DNA from: Rhodopirellula halodulae
GTDB taxonomy: Bacteria > Planctomycetota > Planctomycetia > Pirellulales > Pirellulaceae
Direction of reading: 5' to 3'
Assembly (NCBI RefSeq): GCF_020966775.1
Contig: NZ_JAJKFV010000004.1
Coordinates: forward strand, 248,001-312,000
Length of the DNA stretch: 64,000 nucleotides
Part shown: positions 8,707-17,083 of the stretch, one piece after another
Layout: every line of letters starts with the position of its first letter
How positions within the stretch are numbered: the stretch's first letter is position 1
Position numbers and translations under genes: made by a program
Notes under the pieces: generated by a model
Seen by the model: the letters and a program-made list of their open reading frames with translations, nothing else
The model's database searches: none
What the model was told of the DNA's origin: nothing

Positions 8707-9644
8707 TGTCGATCATCGCATCGCTCAAATACAAGATCAGTGAAACAGACCGGCTGATTCGTTCACATGAGCGGGCCATGGTTGCCTATCCTGAAGATGC
8801 GCTCGCCCTGTCATACAGCGTGCAAGCTTTAGTGAAGCAGCGAGAAAAGCTGGTCGCCTCATTCGAGAATGCTAGCAACCAAATCGGACATGAGGTCTGT
8901 CGCTACCGACTATTCAAAGATGCTGGAAATCCTTCCGTCGACGCCATCTCAACCGTCCTCCACGAATTTCAGCATCTGGTTGCTATGGTCTTTTGGTCTC
9001 TTAAGCGAGATGAACCGTTAACAAAATCGATCATTCCTGCGTCAATTCAAACAAAGACTTCATTTCAGTTTGGCTACTCCTACGTCGGTTCCGTTGGCAT
9101 CACTCTGACGATACCAAGTGAGCAGATGCTGTTTGATGAATTGTCTGACTTAGACGAAAGTGTTGAGACGGTATTTGGCATCGCTGCAGCGGAGGACGCG
9201 GATGTGATTAGTGAGTACGCAGCCAAGCTTGGTAGGCCAGTGATTCAATCGGCTTTCAAATGGGCGACAGCGAACGTTAAGCATGGCGTCGGATCGGACA
9301 TCAAGTGGTGCAGAAACGGATCGATTCGACACGAAATGTTCATCGAGTGCCAAAAGTTTCAGCGTTTCAAAGATGCAGTCGAGTCCACAGGGGAAGAGAG
9401 TGTGGCGCAAATCAAAGGGACAGGAACACTGCTCGAAGCTGGTGTTCAGCCCAAAACGTTTAAGCTGTCAATTGACGGAGCCGACGACGTTGTACGCGGA
9501 ACTTTTGAAAATGCGATCGACAATGAACACAGAGCCGAAGTTCCCGGCAGATACTCGTTCGTCCTGAGTCGTACGTCTCGCGTGAGTCTTTCAACAGGCG
9601 AGGAGAAAGTCAGTTACGTTCTGACTGAGTTGACCCCAGTTTAG
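8706..9644 (+). CDS. Unknown protein coupled to the MNT-like nucleotidyltransferase
   Basis: 312-residue protein starting MSIIASLKYK at an ATG overlapping the upstream stop (TGATG). The N-terminal 60 residues form a charged helical segment (ISETDRLIRSHERAM, VKQREKLVASFENAS) that could be a coiled coil; it contains an R-LIRS-H arrangement reminiscent of the HEPN R-x4-H motif, though out of its usual context. A second helix has LHEFQHLVAMVFW. The remainder looks alpha/beta with strands (FGYSYVGSVGITLTIPS) and a C-terminal beta-rich part. No signal peptide. I do not recognise the family. Strict coupling to a nucleotidyltransferase suggests a toxin/antitoxin-like or defence two-component unit, but that is inference. 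Confidence 0.6.
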   Translation: MSIIASLKYKISETDRLIRSHERAMVAYPEDALALSYSVQALVKQREKLVASFENASNQIGHEVCRYRLFKDAGNPSVDAISTVLHEFQHLVAMVFWSLKRDEPLTKSIIPASIQTKTSFQFGYSYVGSVGITLTIPSEQMLFDELSDLDESVETVFGIAAAEDADVISEYAAKLGRPVIQSAFKWATANVKHGVGSDIKWCRNGSIRHEMFIECQKFQRFKDAVESTGEESVAQIKGTGTLLEAGVQPKTFKLSIDGADDVVRGTFENAIDNEHRAEVPGRYSFVLSRTSRVSLSTGEEKVSYVLTELTPV

Positions 9645-10140
9645 AAACGCATGCGGCGTGCAAATTCCCCGGCCGGCGCGAGTCGTGCCGTGCCGTGCCG
9701 TGCAGAAACGCGACGCCAACGACGATATCGGACGCTGACGACAAGCTACCTTTTTAATCTAAGCTGAATCAACGCCCTGATCTTCAGGAGGTAATTACAA
9801 GCCGCGAGTAGGTTGCCTGGCATTACACGGCAAACGATATCATCAAGCACTGGCGGCTAGTTGTTAGCCGAATCCTTCGACAACTCAAAGTTTGCTGCGA
9901 TCCATGACAATTCGTACCACGCGCCGCGAGACGTTAACACTCAGCCCTCGGCACGAAGCGTCCGTCCGTTCTTTCAAGGTGAAACTACAAACCTAGACGA
10001 TTGTCGGATCGAGAATCAAAACTAAACCCAAGCTTCGCAACCTGATGTTGCTGTCCTTACGATGCTCACGGGTTTTGTGCTTGAGAACGCAAATCACCAA
10101 GCTCGCTTCCAAACGTTGTGACCAGCTTGCCATTCGCACC
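9645..10140. other. Gene-poor stretch downstream of the nucleotidyltransferase module
   Basis: About 500 bases without a convincing gene. It contains a small direct repeat, CGTGC four times in tandem (9684-9703). AGGAGGTAA near 9787 resembles a ribosome site but leads to no sensible ORF. No terminator with a T-run is clear after the module. Confidence 0.4.
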
Positions 10141-10530
10141 TCACTTGTAGTTCAAGTCCGCGTAGTAGCGATTGAAACTGGTGTTGCCTTGGCAGTTCAG
10201 CAGACAGCGAGCAACAGTCAGCTGCTTGGGTCGAATGACCGTTTCGATTTCGCCTGGCGGAAAGTGCTTAAGAACTGAATACGGAACCGATACAGAGGCC
10301 ACCGACACAAATGGCCAGAGCGGAGTCTCAGACTCATCCATATTCACTGATCCACCAGCGGCTTCAATGGTAGCAATCAATTCACGGCGTCCCGCCTCTT
10401 TGCGAGCGAGGATTGCGAACCCCACAGCACAGACAAGCAAGGCAACCAGCATCGCTTGAATTGAAAACCGGATTCGAAATGAAGACTGCAATTTTTTCAT
10501 TTGAGATCGATCCGTTCGAAGCAACTTCAT
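10141..10530 (-). CDS. Membrane-anchored hypothetical protein, planctomycete RFSI/R-type N-terminus
   Basis: 129-residue protein (ATG 10530; ATG 10500 is an alternative) with the motif FRIRFSIQAMLVALL followed by a single transmembrane helix ending at LARKEAGRR. An amphipathic R-x-R-F-S-I/L-R/Q segment leading into one helix is a recurring N-terminal design in planctomycete proteins of unknown function. The rest is a small extracytoplasmic domain (IEAAGGSVNMDE, PPGEIETVIRPK). The frame continues upstream to a TTG at 10548. It is divergent from the NPYKTPP protein gene. Confidence 0.6.
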   Translation of the reverse strand: MKLLRTDRSQMKKLQSSFRIRFSIQAMLVALLVCAVGFAILARKEAGRRELIATIEAAGGSVNMDESETPLWPFVSVASVSVPYSVLKHFPPGEIETVIRPKQLTVARCLLNCQGNTSFNRYYADLNYK

Positions 10531-10676
10531 GACAACGAAGCAAGCCAACGACGATAGGCTGATGCAGCCAACATTGTTGCATTCGGCAACGAAAAGGCCA
10601 GTCAGAGAACAATTGTCGCATCAATGAACACTTCGCGGTTGCACCGCCAAGAATCGGCGATGAACCAAGCAAACCA

Positions 10677-10892
10677 ATGACCAACCCGTACAAAACGCCG
10701 CCAGAAGTTGACGATGATGACTTGCGGCTCAAGGAACGCCAACGCAAGATCAGCCTTCCGCACCTCGTCGCGAATTTTCTTCTCTTGGTGGGAACAGTCT
10801 GTTCATTTGGCGGGAAAGCCACCGCAGCAGCCTGCACGTTGATCACGGCTGCTCTGATCCTGATTCATGAACGCTTCAGCGCGGCTCGCTGA
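10677..10892 (+). CDS. Small membrane protein with NPYKTPP N-terminus
   Basis: 71-residue protein starting MTNPYKTPPEVDDDD. The N-P-Y-x-x-P-P opening is a common feature of short planctomycete membrane proteins. An acidic/basic linker leads to a hydrophobic C-terminal half with two apolar segments (VANFLLLVGTVCSFGG, AACTLITAALILI). Function unknown. It is divergently arranged with the preceding gene across about 145 bases. Confidence 0.6.
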   Translation: MTNPYKTPPEVDDDDLRLKERQRKISLPHLVANFLLLVGTVCSFGGKATAAACTLITAALILIHERFSAAR

Positions 10893-11064
10893 GCACCGCC
10901 GCACCAACGATGCAAAAAGAAGCGGTGGATCAGAAGATAATCCGTGAGTCCCCGAGCACGGATGCCAGAATTGCAGCCAAAATGAACCGTGATCGAGACA
11001 CCCAAAATTTGTGTTACACAGGTGCTGTTGATTCGTAGTTGTTGATTCACAACGGAGAACAAGG

Positions 11065-11138
<74 letters not shown>

Positions 11139-11235
11139 GAGGAGGGTCGCGGGGTGGCGACGGTCGGCAGTTTAAACCACCCGTTTCAATTTGGCGAGTT
11201 GACCTGGACGGTTTTGATTCCCTCGAAAATACAGC

Positions 11236-11595
11236 TCAATCGCTCGCGGTGGTGGTGTCCGCGTAGGACCAACCGCATTCTGGGCAAGCGTCGTCGTCCT
11301 CCGCCATTTGATTGCCGCACGCGAGACACGCGTCTTCGTTCGAACTTGCCACCGAGTGAAGGCGGGCCTTGGATTGCGTCCGCAATTGGCTGGCGATCTG
11401 TTTTGCGTGGTTCGATTGCGACTCGGGAACCTTCACTTTGATGCCTCCATAAGCCCCCGAGTGCATCCAGTTCATTCCGACCGTGTGATTGTCGACCAAC
11501 TGAGGCGTCAAGCCTTCTCGCGTTAACAACATGGCCAACATCTCCGCGTCGACCACGTGATCAAAAACATCCACGACAACATATTCGGTTTGCAT
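11236..11595 (-). CDS. DUF2007-type protein with C-terminal zinc ribbon
   Basis: 119-residue protein (MQTEYVVVDVFDH) with a small ferredoxin-like N-domain of the DUF2007 type (MLAMLLTREGLTPQLVDN), a linker, and a C-terminal zinc ribbon with two CxxC pairs (CLACG...CPECG). The frame is open upstream to 11811, but that sequence is low-complexity and the conserved part begins at 11595. DUF2007 proteins are proposed to be signalling or binding proteins of unknown ligand. Transcribed toward the tRNA gene. Confidence 0.7.
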   Translation of the reverse strand: MQTEYVVVDVFDHVVDAEMLAMLLTREGLTPQLVDNHTVGMNWMHSGAYGGIKVKVPESQSNHAKQIASQLRTQSKARLHSVASSNEDACLACGNQMAEDDDACPECGWSYADTTTASD

Positions 11596-11856
11596 CGGAT
11601 CAGTCTTGGTGAGAGTGAAGTGTGAAGCGTGCCGAACCAAAGTCATCCGAGCGGGGCTCGCCCTCGAAAGGTAAGAGCGATCGCAGGCACACCATGTTGT
11701 TAATTGGTTGGCTTCGAAAACCATACGACTGGGCGCCAAAAATCTTGCTGCAAACTCTGTTGCAACCCCGCTCCGAGACGACTCGCGGTGGTCGATGACG
11801 AATCTTGGCAAAGAAAACCTCGGTTGGCTCTGTTCAGGTGCGTAAACGGTTCCAAC

Positions 11857-11893
11857 AAAAAAACGGCTCGAGAAAGCTTGTTCCTCGAACCGT
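11857..11893 (-). terminator. Rho-independent terminator of the haem-binding dehydrogenase gene
   Basis: On the minus strand a 10-base stem ACGGTTCGAG/CTCGAGCCGT (one G-T pair) with an 11-base loop is followed by a run of seven T. It begins about 29 bases after the stop codon at 11922. Confidence 0.8.
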
Positions 11894-11921
11894 TCGGGTC
11901 TTTCAAATTTGCGAAGAAGTT

Positions 11922-14507
11922 TTACTTCGTCGCGATCGGATCGGTGTAGATCGCGTGGTTGGCGTTGCCACCCGCTCGCAGGTAAGCGACCAAGTCCGCG
12001 ATTTCCTCTTCGTTCAGCGTGTCCAACAGACCGTTTGGCATCATGCTGACTTGCGACTCTCGCGTTTGGATCACTCCTTCGCGATTCACTTTGGTCAACG
12101 ACGACGGATCCAACATGTTGGTCATCACGCTCAACTCCCCGCCTCGCATGTTGATCACGCGGCCGGTGACGACTTCTCCATCCTCGGTCAGGAACTGAGT
12201 TGAGCCGTATTGGTCACTGATGACCTTGCTGGGTTCGATGATCGAAACCAGCATGTCACGTGGGCTGAATTTCCCGCCGGCACTGGTCAAATCGGGTCCG
12301 AGAATCCCGCCCTGCAGTCCCATGCGGTGACATTTGTAGCACTGCGCCGCCGCAAACATCGCCTTGCCGTTTTCGAAGTTTGGTTTGCGAGCCGAATCAC
12401 TGACGACGTTGACCAAGTCATCGACTTTCCACTCTTTCACAAACTCACGCGGCGGTCCGGCAGCCACCTCGGCGGTCGACTTGGGTTTCGCGAGCACGTC
12501 GGCCAAGGACTGCTTGTCTTCGTCGGACAACGCGTCCACGGTGACCTTCTTGATATTGTCCAAGAAACCACCAAACGACATTCCGCCGCGAGCGGTCTTC
12601 ATTTCGTTGAACCACGCCAGGTAGTCACGACGAAGGTCTTGGCTCCAACCTTCTTTCGCGGCACGCAATGCCATGGCGTAGTGGATCTGGCTTTCTTGGC
12701 TGGGCGAATTCTGCATCGCGGCCAAGACTGATTCGGTCGATCCGGGAGCGTTCAGGTAGATCGCCATGATGGCCAACTCACGATCCAGTGAATCCACACC
12801 GGACGGGAATTGCCCCGCAATCTTGTCGAGCAATGCCGCCCGCTGCGAATCGCTGAAGCCGCCCAAACGAATCGCTACCAAACCGGCAGCTCGCAGGTAG
12901 TCGATGTTCTCATCCGCGGTCAGCATTTCCAGCTCAATCGACTGCAACGCATTCACCGCGTCGACTTGGTCCGAAGCTTCGCCAGTTCGGGCCAAAGCGA
13001 CAACGCCCAGGATTTTGGCCTGACCGGATTCCGCATTGAGAACAGCGTCTTTCCAAGCGGCGGGCGAACGATGCTCCAGGGCAATGCGAGCCGCGAATCG
13101 GATGGCTCGGTCTTCGTGCCCCAAGTTTGCGATTGCCAACTGGATGGCATCTTCGACGCTCACGTTCAGTGCGTCGTCATCGACGTGCAATGCCTCGATG
13201 CGATGCCGCAATTCGCGGAGCTGTTTGGCGTCTGCGGTGACGGCAGCCGGTTTGGTCTCATCCGCTGACAGATCACCGGTGTAGCGAATGCGGTATAGAC
13301 CACTTTGGGTGCCGCGACCTCCGATTGCGAAGTAGAGGGCACCGTCAGGGTGAATCACCAAATCGGTCACCGGCAGCGGTGCCGCGGTCGCGAAAGTTTC
13401 GTAGCTTCCCGTGTAGCTCGAGCCATCTTCGCTCAGGTGCACGGCGTGGATATTGCCGTAGCTCCAGTCGGAGATGAACAACGCGTTTTCGTATTTCTTC
13501 GGGAATTTGGCCCCGTAACCGAACACGATGCCGGTGGGTGAACCAGGTCCGATGTCGACGGCCGAACCGAACGAATCAGGATAGTATGCGGGCCATTTGC
13601 CCGTCCCGTTTCGCCATCCAAATTCGGATCCACTGATCACATGATTGATTCGTGTCGGGCGATACCAAGGCGTGCCGACGTCCCATTCCATGTCCGCGTC
13701 GTAGGTGAACAGTTCGCCTTGGCGGTTGAGAGCAATGTCATAGGGATTTCGGAAACCGGTCGCGATCAATTCAATGTCGCTGCCGTCTGGCTTGAGCGAA
13801 CAAATGAAACCACCAGGAGCCATTCGATTGGCGTTGTGCCCGCGGGCGTCGGGCATGCGACCGAGCAGGTGATCCTCGTCCCAAACTTCCGGCACTCGCG
13901 AATGAGCGATGTTTTCCGGCAAGTTCGTGTTGTTCCCGGCCACCATGATGATGCGTTCGCCATCGGGTGTCAGGATCAACGCGTGAGGCCCGTGCTCGCT
14001 GCCGCCATTGAGCGGAATGATGTGTTCTTTCTTGTCGTATTGGTCGTCACCGTCGGTGTCGGTCAGACGCCACAGCCCGCACGGAAATTCTCGCGCGTTC
14101 ACGTTCGCATAAAGCGAACCGAAAGCACACAACAACCCTTGGGCACCGACGAACTCGATGTCCAACTTCTCCACTTCGGCTTTGCCCGAACTCATGTCGA
14201 TGCGGAACAGGCCACCGGATTGGTCGCAAGCGATCAAGCGTCCTTTCGGGTCGACGGTCAGACTCACCCAGGAGCCTTCCGTGTCAGCGGCAACTTCGTG
14301 GATCAGTTCGACTTCAAATCCGTCGGGAACTTTGAATTGATCGGCGGGAGTCACACCCAAGCCAGCTGCCGAAGCAGGGGTGCTCAAGACCAGCGAAGCA
14401 CTCAGCAGACCGGCGACGACACCGGCGCGAAGGATGGAACGGCCAGCCACACGAGCAAGTCGGGACACCGAGGTTCCCGTGCGTGCGGACAAAAGGAGGG
14501 ATTTCAT
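11922..14507 (-). CDS. PVC-type haem-binding membrane-bound dehydrogenase
   Basis: 861-residue exported protein of the large planctomycete family that joins a sugar-dehydrogenase-like beta-propeller, HEAT-like repeats and a single-haem cytochrome c domain. The start at 14507 gives a signal peptide (hydrophobic core to STPASAAG). The propeller begins DQFKVPDGFEVELIHEV and includes GFRNPYDIALN and SDWSYGNIHAVHLSE; a helical-repeat section follows, and the C-terminal 150 residues carry the haem site CYKCH (FAAAQCYKCHRMG) with a distal methionine candidate. It acts outside the cytoplasmic membrane, probably oxidising a sugar or other organic substrate, which is unknown. An in-frame extension to 14699 lacks export features. 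A strong terminator follows. Confidence 0.85.
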   Translation of the reverse strand: MKSLLLSARTGTSVSRLARVAGRSILRAGVVAGLLSASLVLSTPASAAGLGVTPADQFKVPDGFEVELIHEVAADTEGSWVSLTVDPKGRLIACDQSGGLFRIDMSSGKAEVEKLDIEFVGAQGLLCAFGSLYANVNAREFPCGLWRLTDTDGDDQYDKKEHIIPLNGGSEHGPHALILTPDGERIIMVAGNNTNLPENIAHSRVPEVWDEDHLLGRMPDARGHNANRMAPGGFICSLKPDGSDIELIATGFRNPYDIALNRQGELFTYDADMEWDVGTPWYRPTRINHVISGSEFGWRNGTGKWPAYYPDSFGSAVDIGPGSPTGIVFGYGAKFPKKYENALFISDWSYGNIHAVHLSEDGSSYTGSYETFATAAPLPVTDLVIHPDGALYFAIGGRGTQSGLYRIRYTGDLSADETKPAAVTADAKQLRELRHRIEALHVDDDALNVSVEDAIQLAIANLGHEDRAIRFAARIALEHRSPAAWKDAVLNAESGQAKILGVVALARTGEASDQVDAVNALQSIELEMLTADENIDYLRAAGLVAIRLGGFSDSQRAALLDKIAGQFPSGVDSLDRELAIMAIYLNAPGSTESVLAAMQNSPSQESQIHYAMALRAAKEGWSQDLRRDYLAWFNEMKTARGGMSFGGFLDNIKKVTVDALSDEDKQSLADVLAKPKSTAEVAAGPPREFVKEWKVDDLVNVVSDSARKPNFENGKAMFAAAQCYKCHRMGLQGGILGPDLTSAGGKFSPRDMLVSIIEPSKVISDQYGSTQFLTEDGEVVTGRVINMRGGELSVMTNMLDPSSLTKVNREGVIQTRESQVSMMPNGLLDTLNEEEIADLVAYLRAGGNANHAIYTDPIATK

Positions 14508-14791
14508 GGGCGAAACGTTTTGCCGAAGTGTATGGAGGGAGGATGAACGGTAGGACCGTCCGTAAGGCCGGGGAAAGGACCACAGCGTCCCCGGACGAAG
14601 TCCATATAGTAACCGCGGATCCCCTAAATCGCCAACCAATCCGGGCCTCTGAATCGGCGACGTGACGGCGCTGTTTCGCGTCTCGCCGGCACAAACCAAC
14701 CTGAAATCGGTCCCAGCCGAAATCGTCGTCGTCCAAAACCCGCGATCCCTTCGCCGCGGAACATCGGTTCACCTGCCCGTTTGGTCTCGAC

Positions 14792-17083
14792 ATGCGGCGT
14801 GTGGGCTTGCTACAGGCCAACTGGAGCCTGCGTTCTCCACTTGGTTATGTTTGTTTTTTCCTGGTGCCTGTCATGATTACCTGGATCGGAATGCCCTTTT
14901 TGTCCGCCTTTGCTTTTGTGATGGGCGGGGTCTTCATCGGTCATCTGCTGTGGTACCGCGATCGAACGCGTGACCTGAATGCGGTCAAAGACGCGGAAAA
15001 GAAATACGCCAAGGCCAAAGCAGCGGCTCGCAGTCGCAAGCATCATTTCCTGGGCCTGCAAACCGACATCGATTCGCTGACCACCAAACGCGATGAATTG
15101 TCAGCCGAGAACGAACAACTGCGACAGTGGTTGAAAGATCAGAAACAACTGACCGGACAAGCCAAGACTGAACTCGGGCACCTGCAAACCGAACACAGCC
15201 GTTTTGAGCTCGCCGCCAACGACGCGGAGAAAGCTCGTGACGCGGCACTCGCCTCCGTCGAAAAAGCGGAACAAGAAATCGAATCGCTCCGCGCCGCATT
15301 ATCGGACAGCGAAGCCAAGTTCGAAGAATCCGCGGCCAAAATGCGTGAGTTGGCTGAGACCGCCAAAGCCACCGGCGACGAACTGTCCAACCGTGAAAAG
15401 CAACAGGACTTCCTGAAGCAAGCCAACGAGCAATTGCAGACCGAGAACGCCGATCTGCAGTCTCAATTGGAAACCACACGCGGCGAAGTTTTCGCGATCA
15501 ACGAAACGGTTCAATCGCTTCAGCAACAACAGACCACGCTGCAATCCGAACTGGATGCAAAGGCAACCGAATACCAAGACTTGATGGCGGAACTGGATTC
15601 GTCCAAACAAGAAGTCGAAACGTTGACGCAATCTTGCGAAGCGTTGCAACAACGTGTCGAAGACGCCATCACCCAGCGTGACGCGGCGATCCTGCAACGA
15701 GACCAGTTTGCTGCGGAACGCGAAAACGTGGCTAGCGAGTACGACGAAACCGACCAACGCTACACCGAACTGCAAAAAGAGTATGAGCACCTTCGATCGC
15801 AACACGAAGTCGCGATCCAGAACGCTCTGCGGCACGAAGAAGCCACCCAAACCGTGCAGGCGCAACTGGAAACTCGCGTCGAAGAATGCACACGTCTGGA
15901 AACCAACCTGCAAGAACAAGAATTGAAATTGCAGGCGATCCAAACCGAACGCGACGAATTGATGGAAGAGCTGGAAGAACGCACCCAACGAATCCAAGAA
16001 GCCATCGACAGCCGCGTGGAAGCCGACACGGAACGCTCGCAGTTGGAACAACGTTTGGACAGCACGATCGCGGACCTGAACGCCAAGCTCGAAGAAGCCA
16101 CCTCGCGATTGGAAAGCACGGAAACGTCGCTCGACCAGACCAAAACCGAATTGTCATCCACCGAGACGAAGCTGTCACAAGCCGAGTCCCGTTTGCAACA
16201 GGCACAAAGCGAATTGAGCTCGACCGAGTCGCAACTGGAAACACAAGAAGCCTCGCTGAATCAAACTCGCCAAGAACTGGCAAGCCAGAATTCACAATTG
16301 GCCGAAACGGAATCGCGGCTCGAACAGAGCGTAAGCGAATTGCAAGAGACAAAGTCACGCTTGGAATCGACGGAAACGTCGTTGGCCGCCGCCATCGTGC
16401 AACGCGATCGTCACGAAGAAACGCTGAAAGAAATTCACGCTTCCACCGAACAATTGCGGGCGGAAGCCAAACAACTGGAGAGCACCATCACGGCCAAGGA
16501 CCAAGCCATTGATGAGCTGCAAGCCAACCTGAAAGATCAACAAGACGCCGTGGCGCGTCACCGCGCGGAACTGGAACGACTGAACGCCATCCGTCCCGAG
16601 TTCGAGAACTTGAAACAGTCCGTCACCGATCGCTCGCAAGAAGTGCAACGGCTGACCCAACAGCTTGCTCAGCAACAGCAGCGTGAAACGGAACTTCAGT
16701 CGGAGATCCAACAACGTGATCAGCAGGTTCAATCGCTGCGTCGTTCGCAAGAACAATTCGAAGCACGCGTCAACGAACAAACCTCGCTGGTGCAACGCTT
16801 GACCCAGGAACTCAAAACGTCCAAAGAGTCGCTGCAAACGGCCCGTCAACACGAACCTCGTGCCGCGGCCATGCAAGCTCAGGTCAACGACCTCACGATG
16901 GAACTCAAACGAGTCTCCGCCGAACTGGACCAAAGCCTCGACACCAACGCGGAACTGCAAGAACGCATGAAAACGTTGGAAGGCAAGTTGCACGAAAGTG
17001 CCGCGATCATGCGAGACCTCCGTCGCAAACGGGCTCACGTTCCCGTGTTGGAACCCAAACAGGAACAACGCCGCGCGGCGTGA
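14792..17083 (+). CDS. Membrane-anchored long coiled-coil protein
   Basis: 763-residue protein with an N-terminal hydrophobic hairpin (residues 18-58, YVCFFLVPVMITW and FAFVMGGVFIGHLLW) followed by about 680 residues of continuous heptad-like Glu/Gln/Leu/Arg/Lys-rich coiled coil. The centre (about 430-530) repeats a Ser-Thr-Glu module (LESTETSL, LSSTETKL, LSSTESQLE, SRLESTETSL). The C-terminus ends in a basic patch (MRDLRRKRAHV). The design suggests a cytoplasmic rod tethered to the membrane, structural or organisational; no enzymatic domain is visible. It ends exactly where the convergent GH10-like gene ends. Confidence 0.75.
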   Translation: MRRVGLLQANWSLRSPLGYVCFFLVPVMITWIGMPFLSAFAFVMGGVFIGHLLWYRDRTRDLNAVKDAEKKYAKAKAAARSRKHHFLGLQTDIDSLTTKRDELSAENEQLRQWLKDQKQLTGQAKTELGHLQTEHSRFELAANDAEKARDAALASVEKAEQEIESLRAALSDSEAKFEESAAKMRELAETAKATGDELSNREKQQDFLKQANEQLQTENADLQSQLETTRGEVFAINETVQSLQQQQTTLQSELDAKATEYQDLMAELDSSKQEVETLTQSCEALQQRVEDAITQRDAAILQRDQFAAERENVASEYDETDQRYTELQKEYEHLRSQHEVAIQNALRHEEATQTVQAQLETRVEECTRLETNLQEQELKLQAIQTERDELMEELEERTQRIQEAIDSRVEADTERSQLEQRLDSTIADLNAKLEEATSRLESTETSLDQTKTELSSTETKLSQAESRLQQAQSELSSTESQLETQEASLNQTRQELASQNSQLAETESRLEQSVSELQETKSRLESTETSLAAAIVQRDRHEETLKEIHASTEQLRAEAKQLESTITAKDQAIDELQANLKDQQDAVARHRAELERLNAIRPEFENLKQSVTDRSQEVQRLTQQLAQQQQRETELQSEIQQRDQQVQSLRRSQEQFEARVNEQTSLVQRLTQELKTSKESLQTARQHEPRAAAMQAQVNDLTMELKRVSAELDQSLDTNAELQERMKTLEGKLHESAAIMRDLRRKRAHVPVLEPKQEQRRAA

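Noticed and set aside
8706-9644. HEPN toxin call for the partner from R-LIRS-H
   Set aside because: The motif is at the N-terminus in a coiled-coil-like helix and can arise by chance; the family is left open.
9684-9703. CGTGC x4 as a CRISPR or phase-variable repeat
   Set aside because: Five-base units without spacers, outside any gene; too short and non-functional in appearance.
9760-9880. attC-like site (CAACGCC ... GGCGG ... GTTAGCC) beside the nucleotidyltransferase module, suggesting an integron cassette
   Set aside because: The core sites do not pair well and no second matching site is seen on the other side, so there is no support beyond chance similarity.
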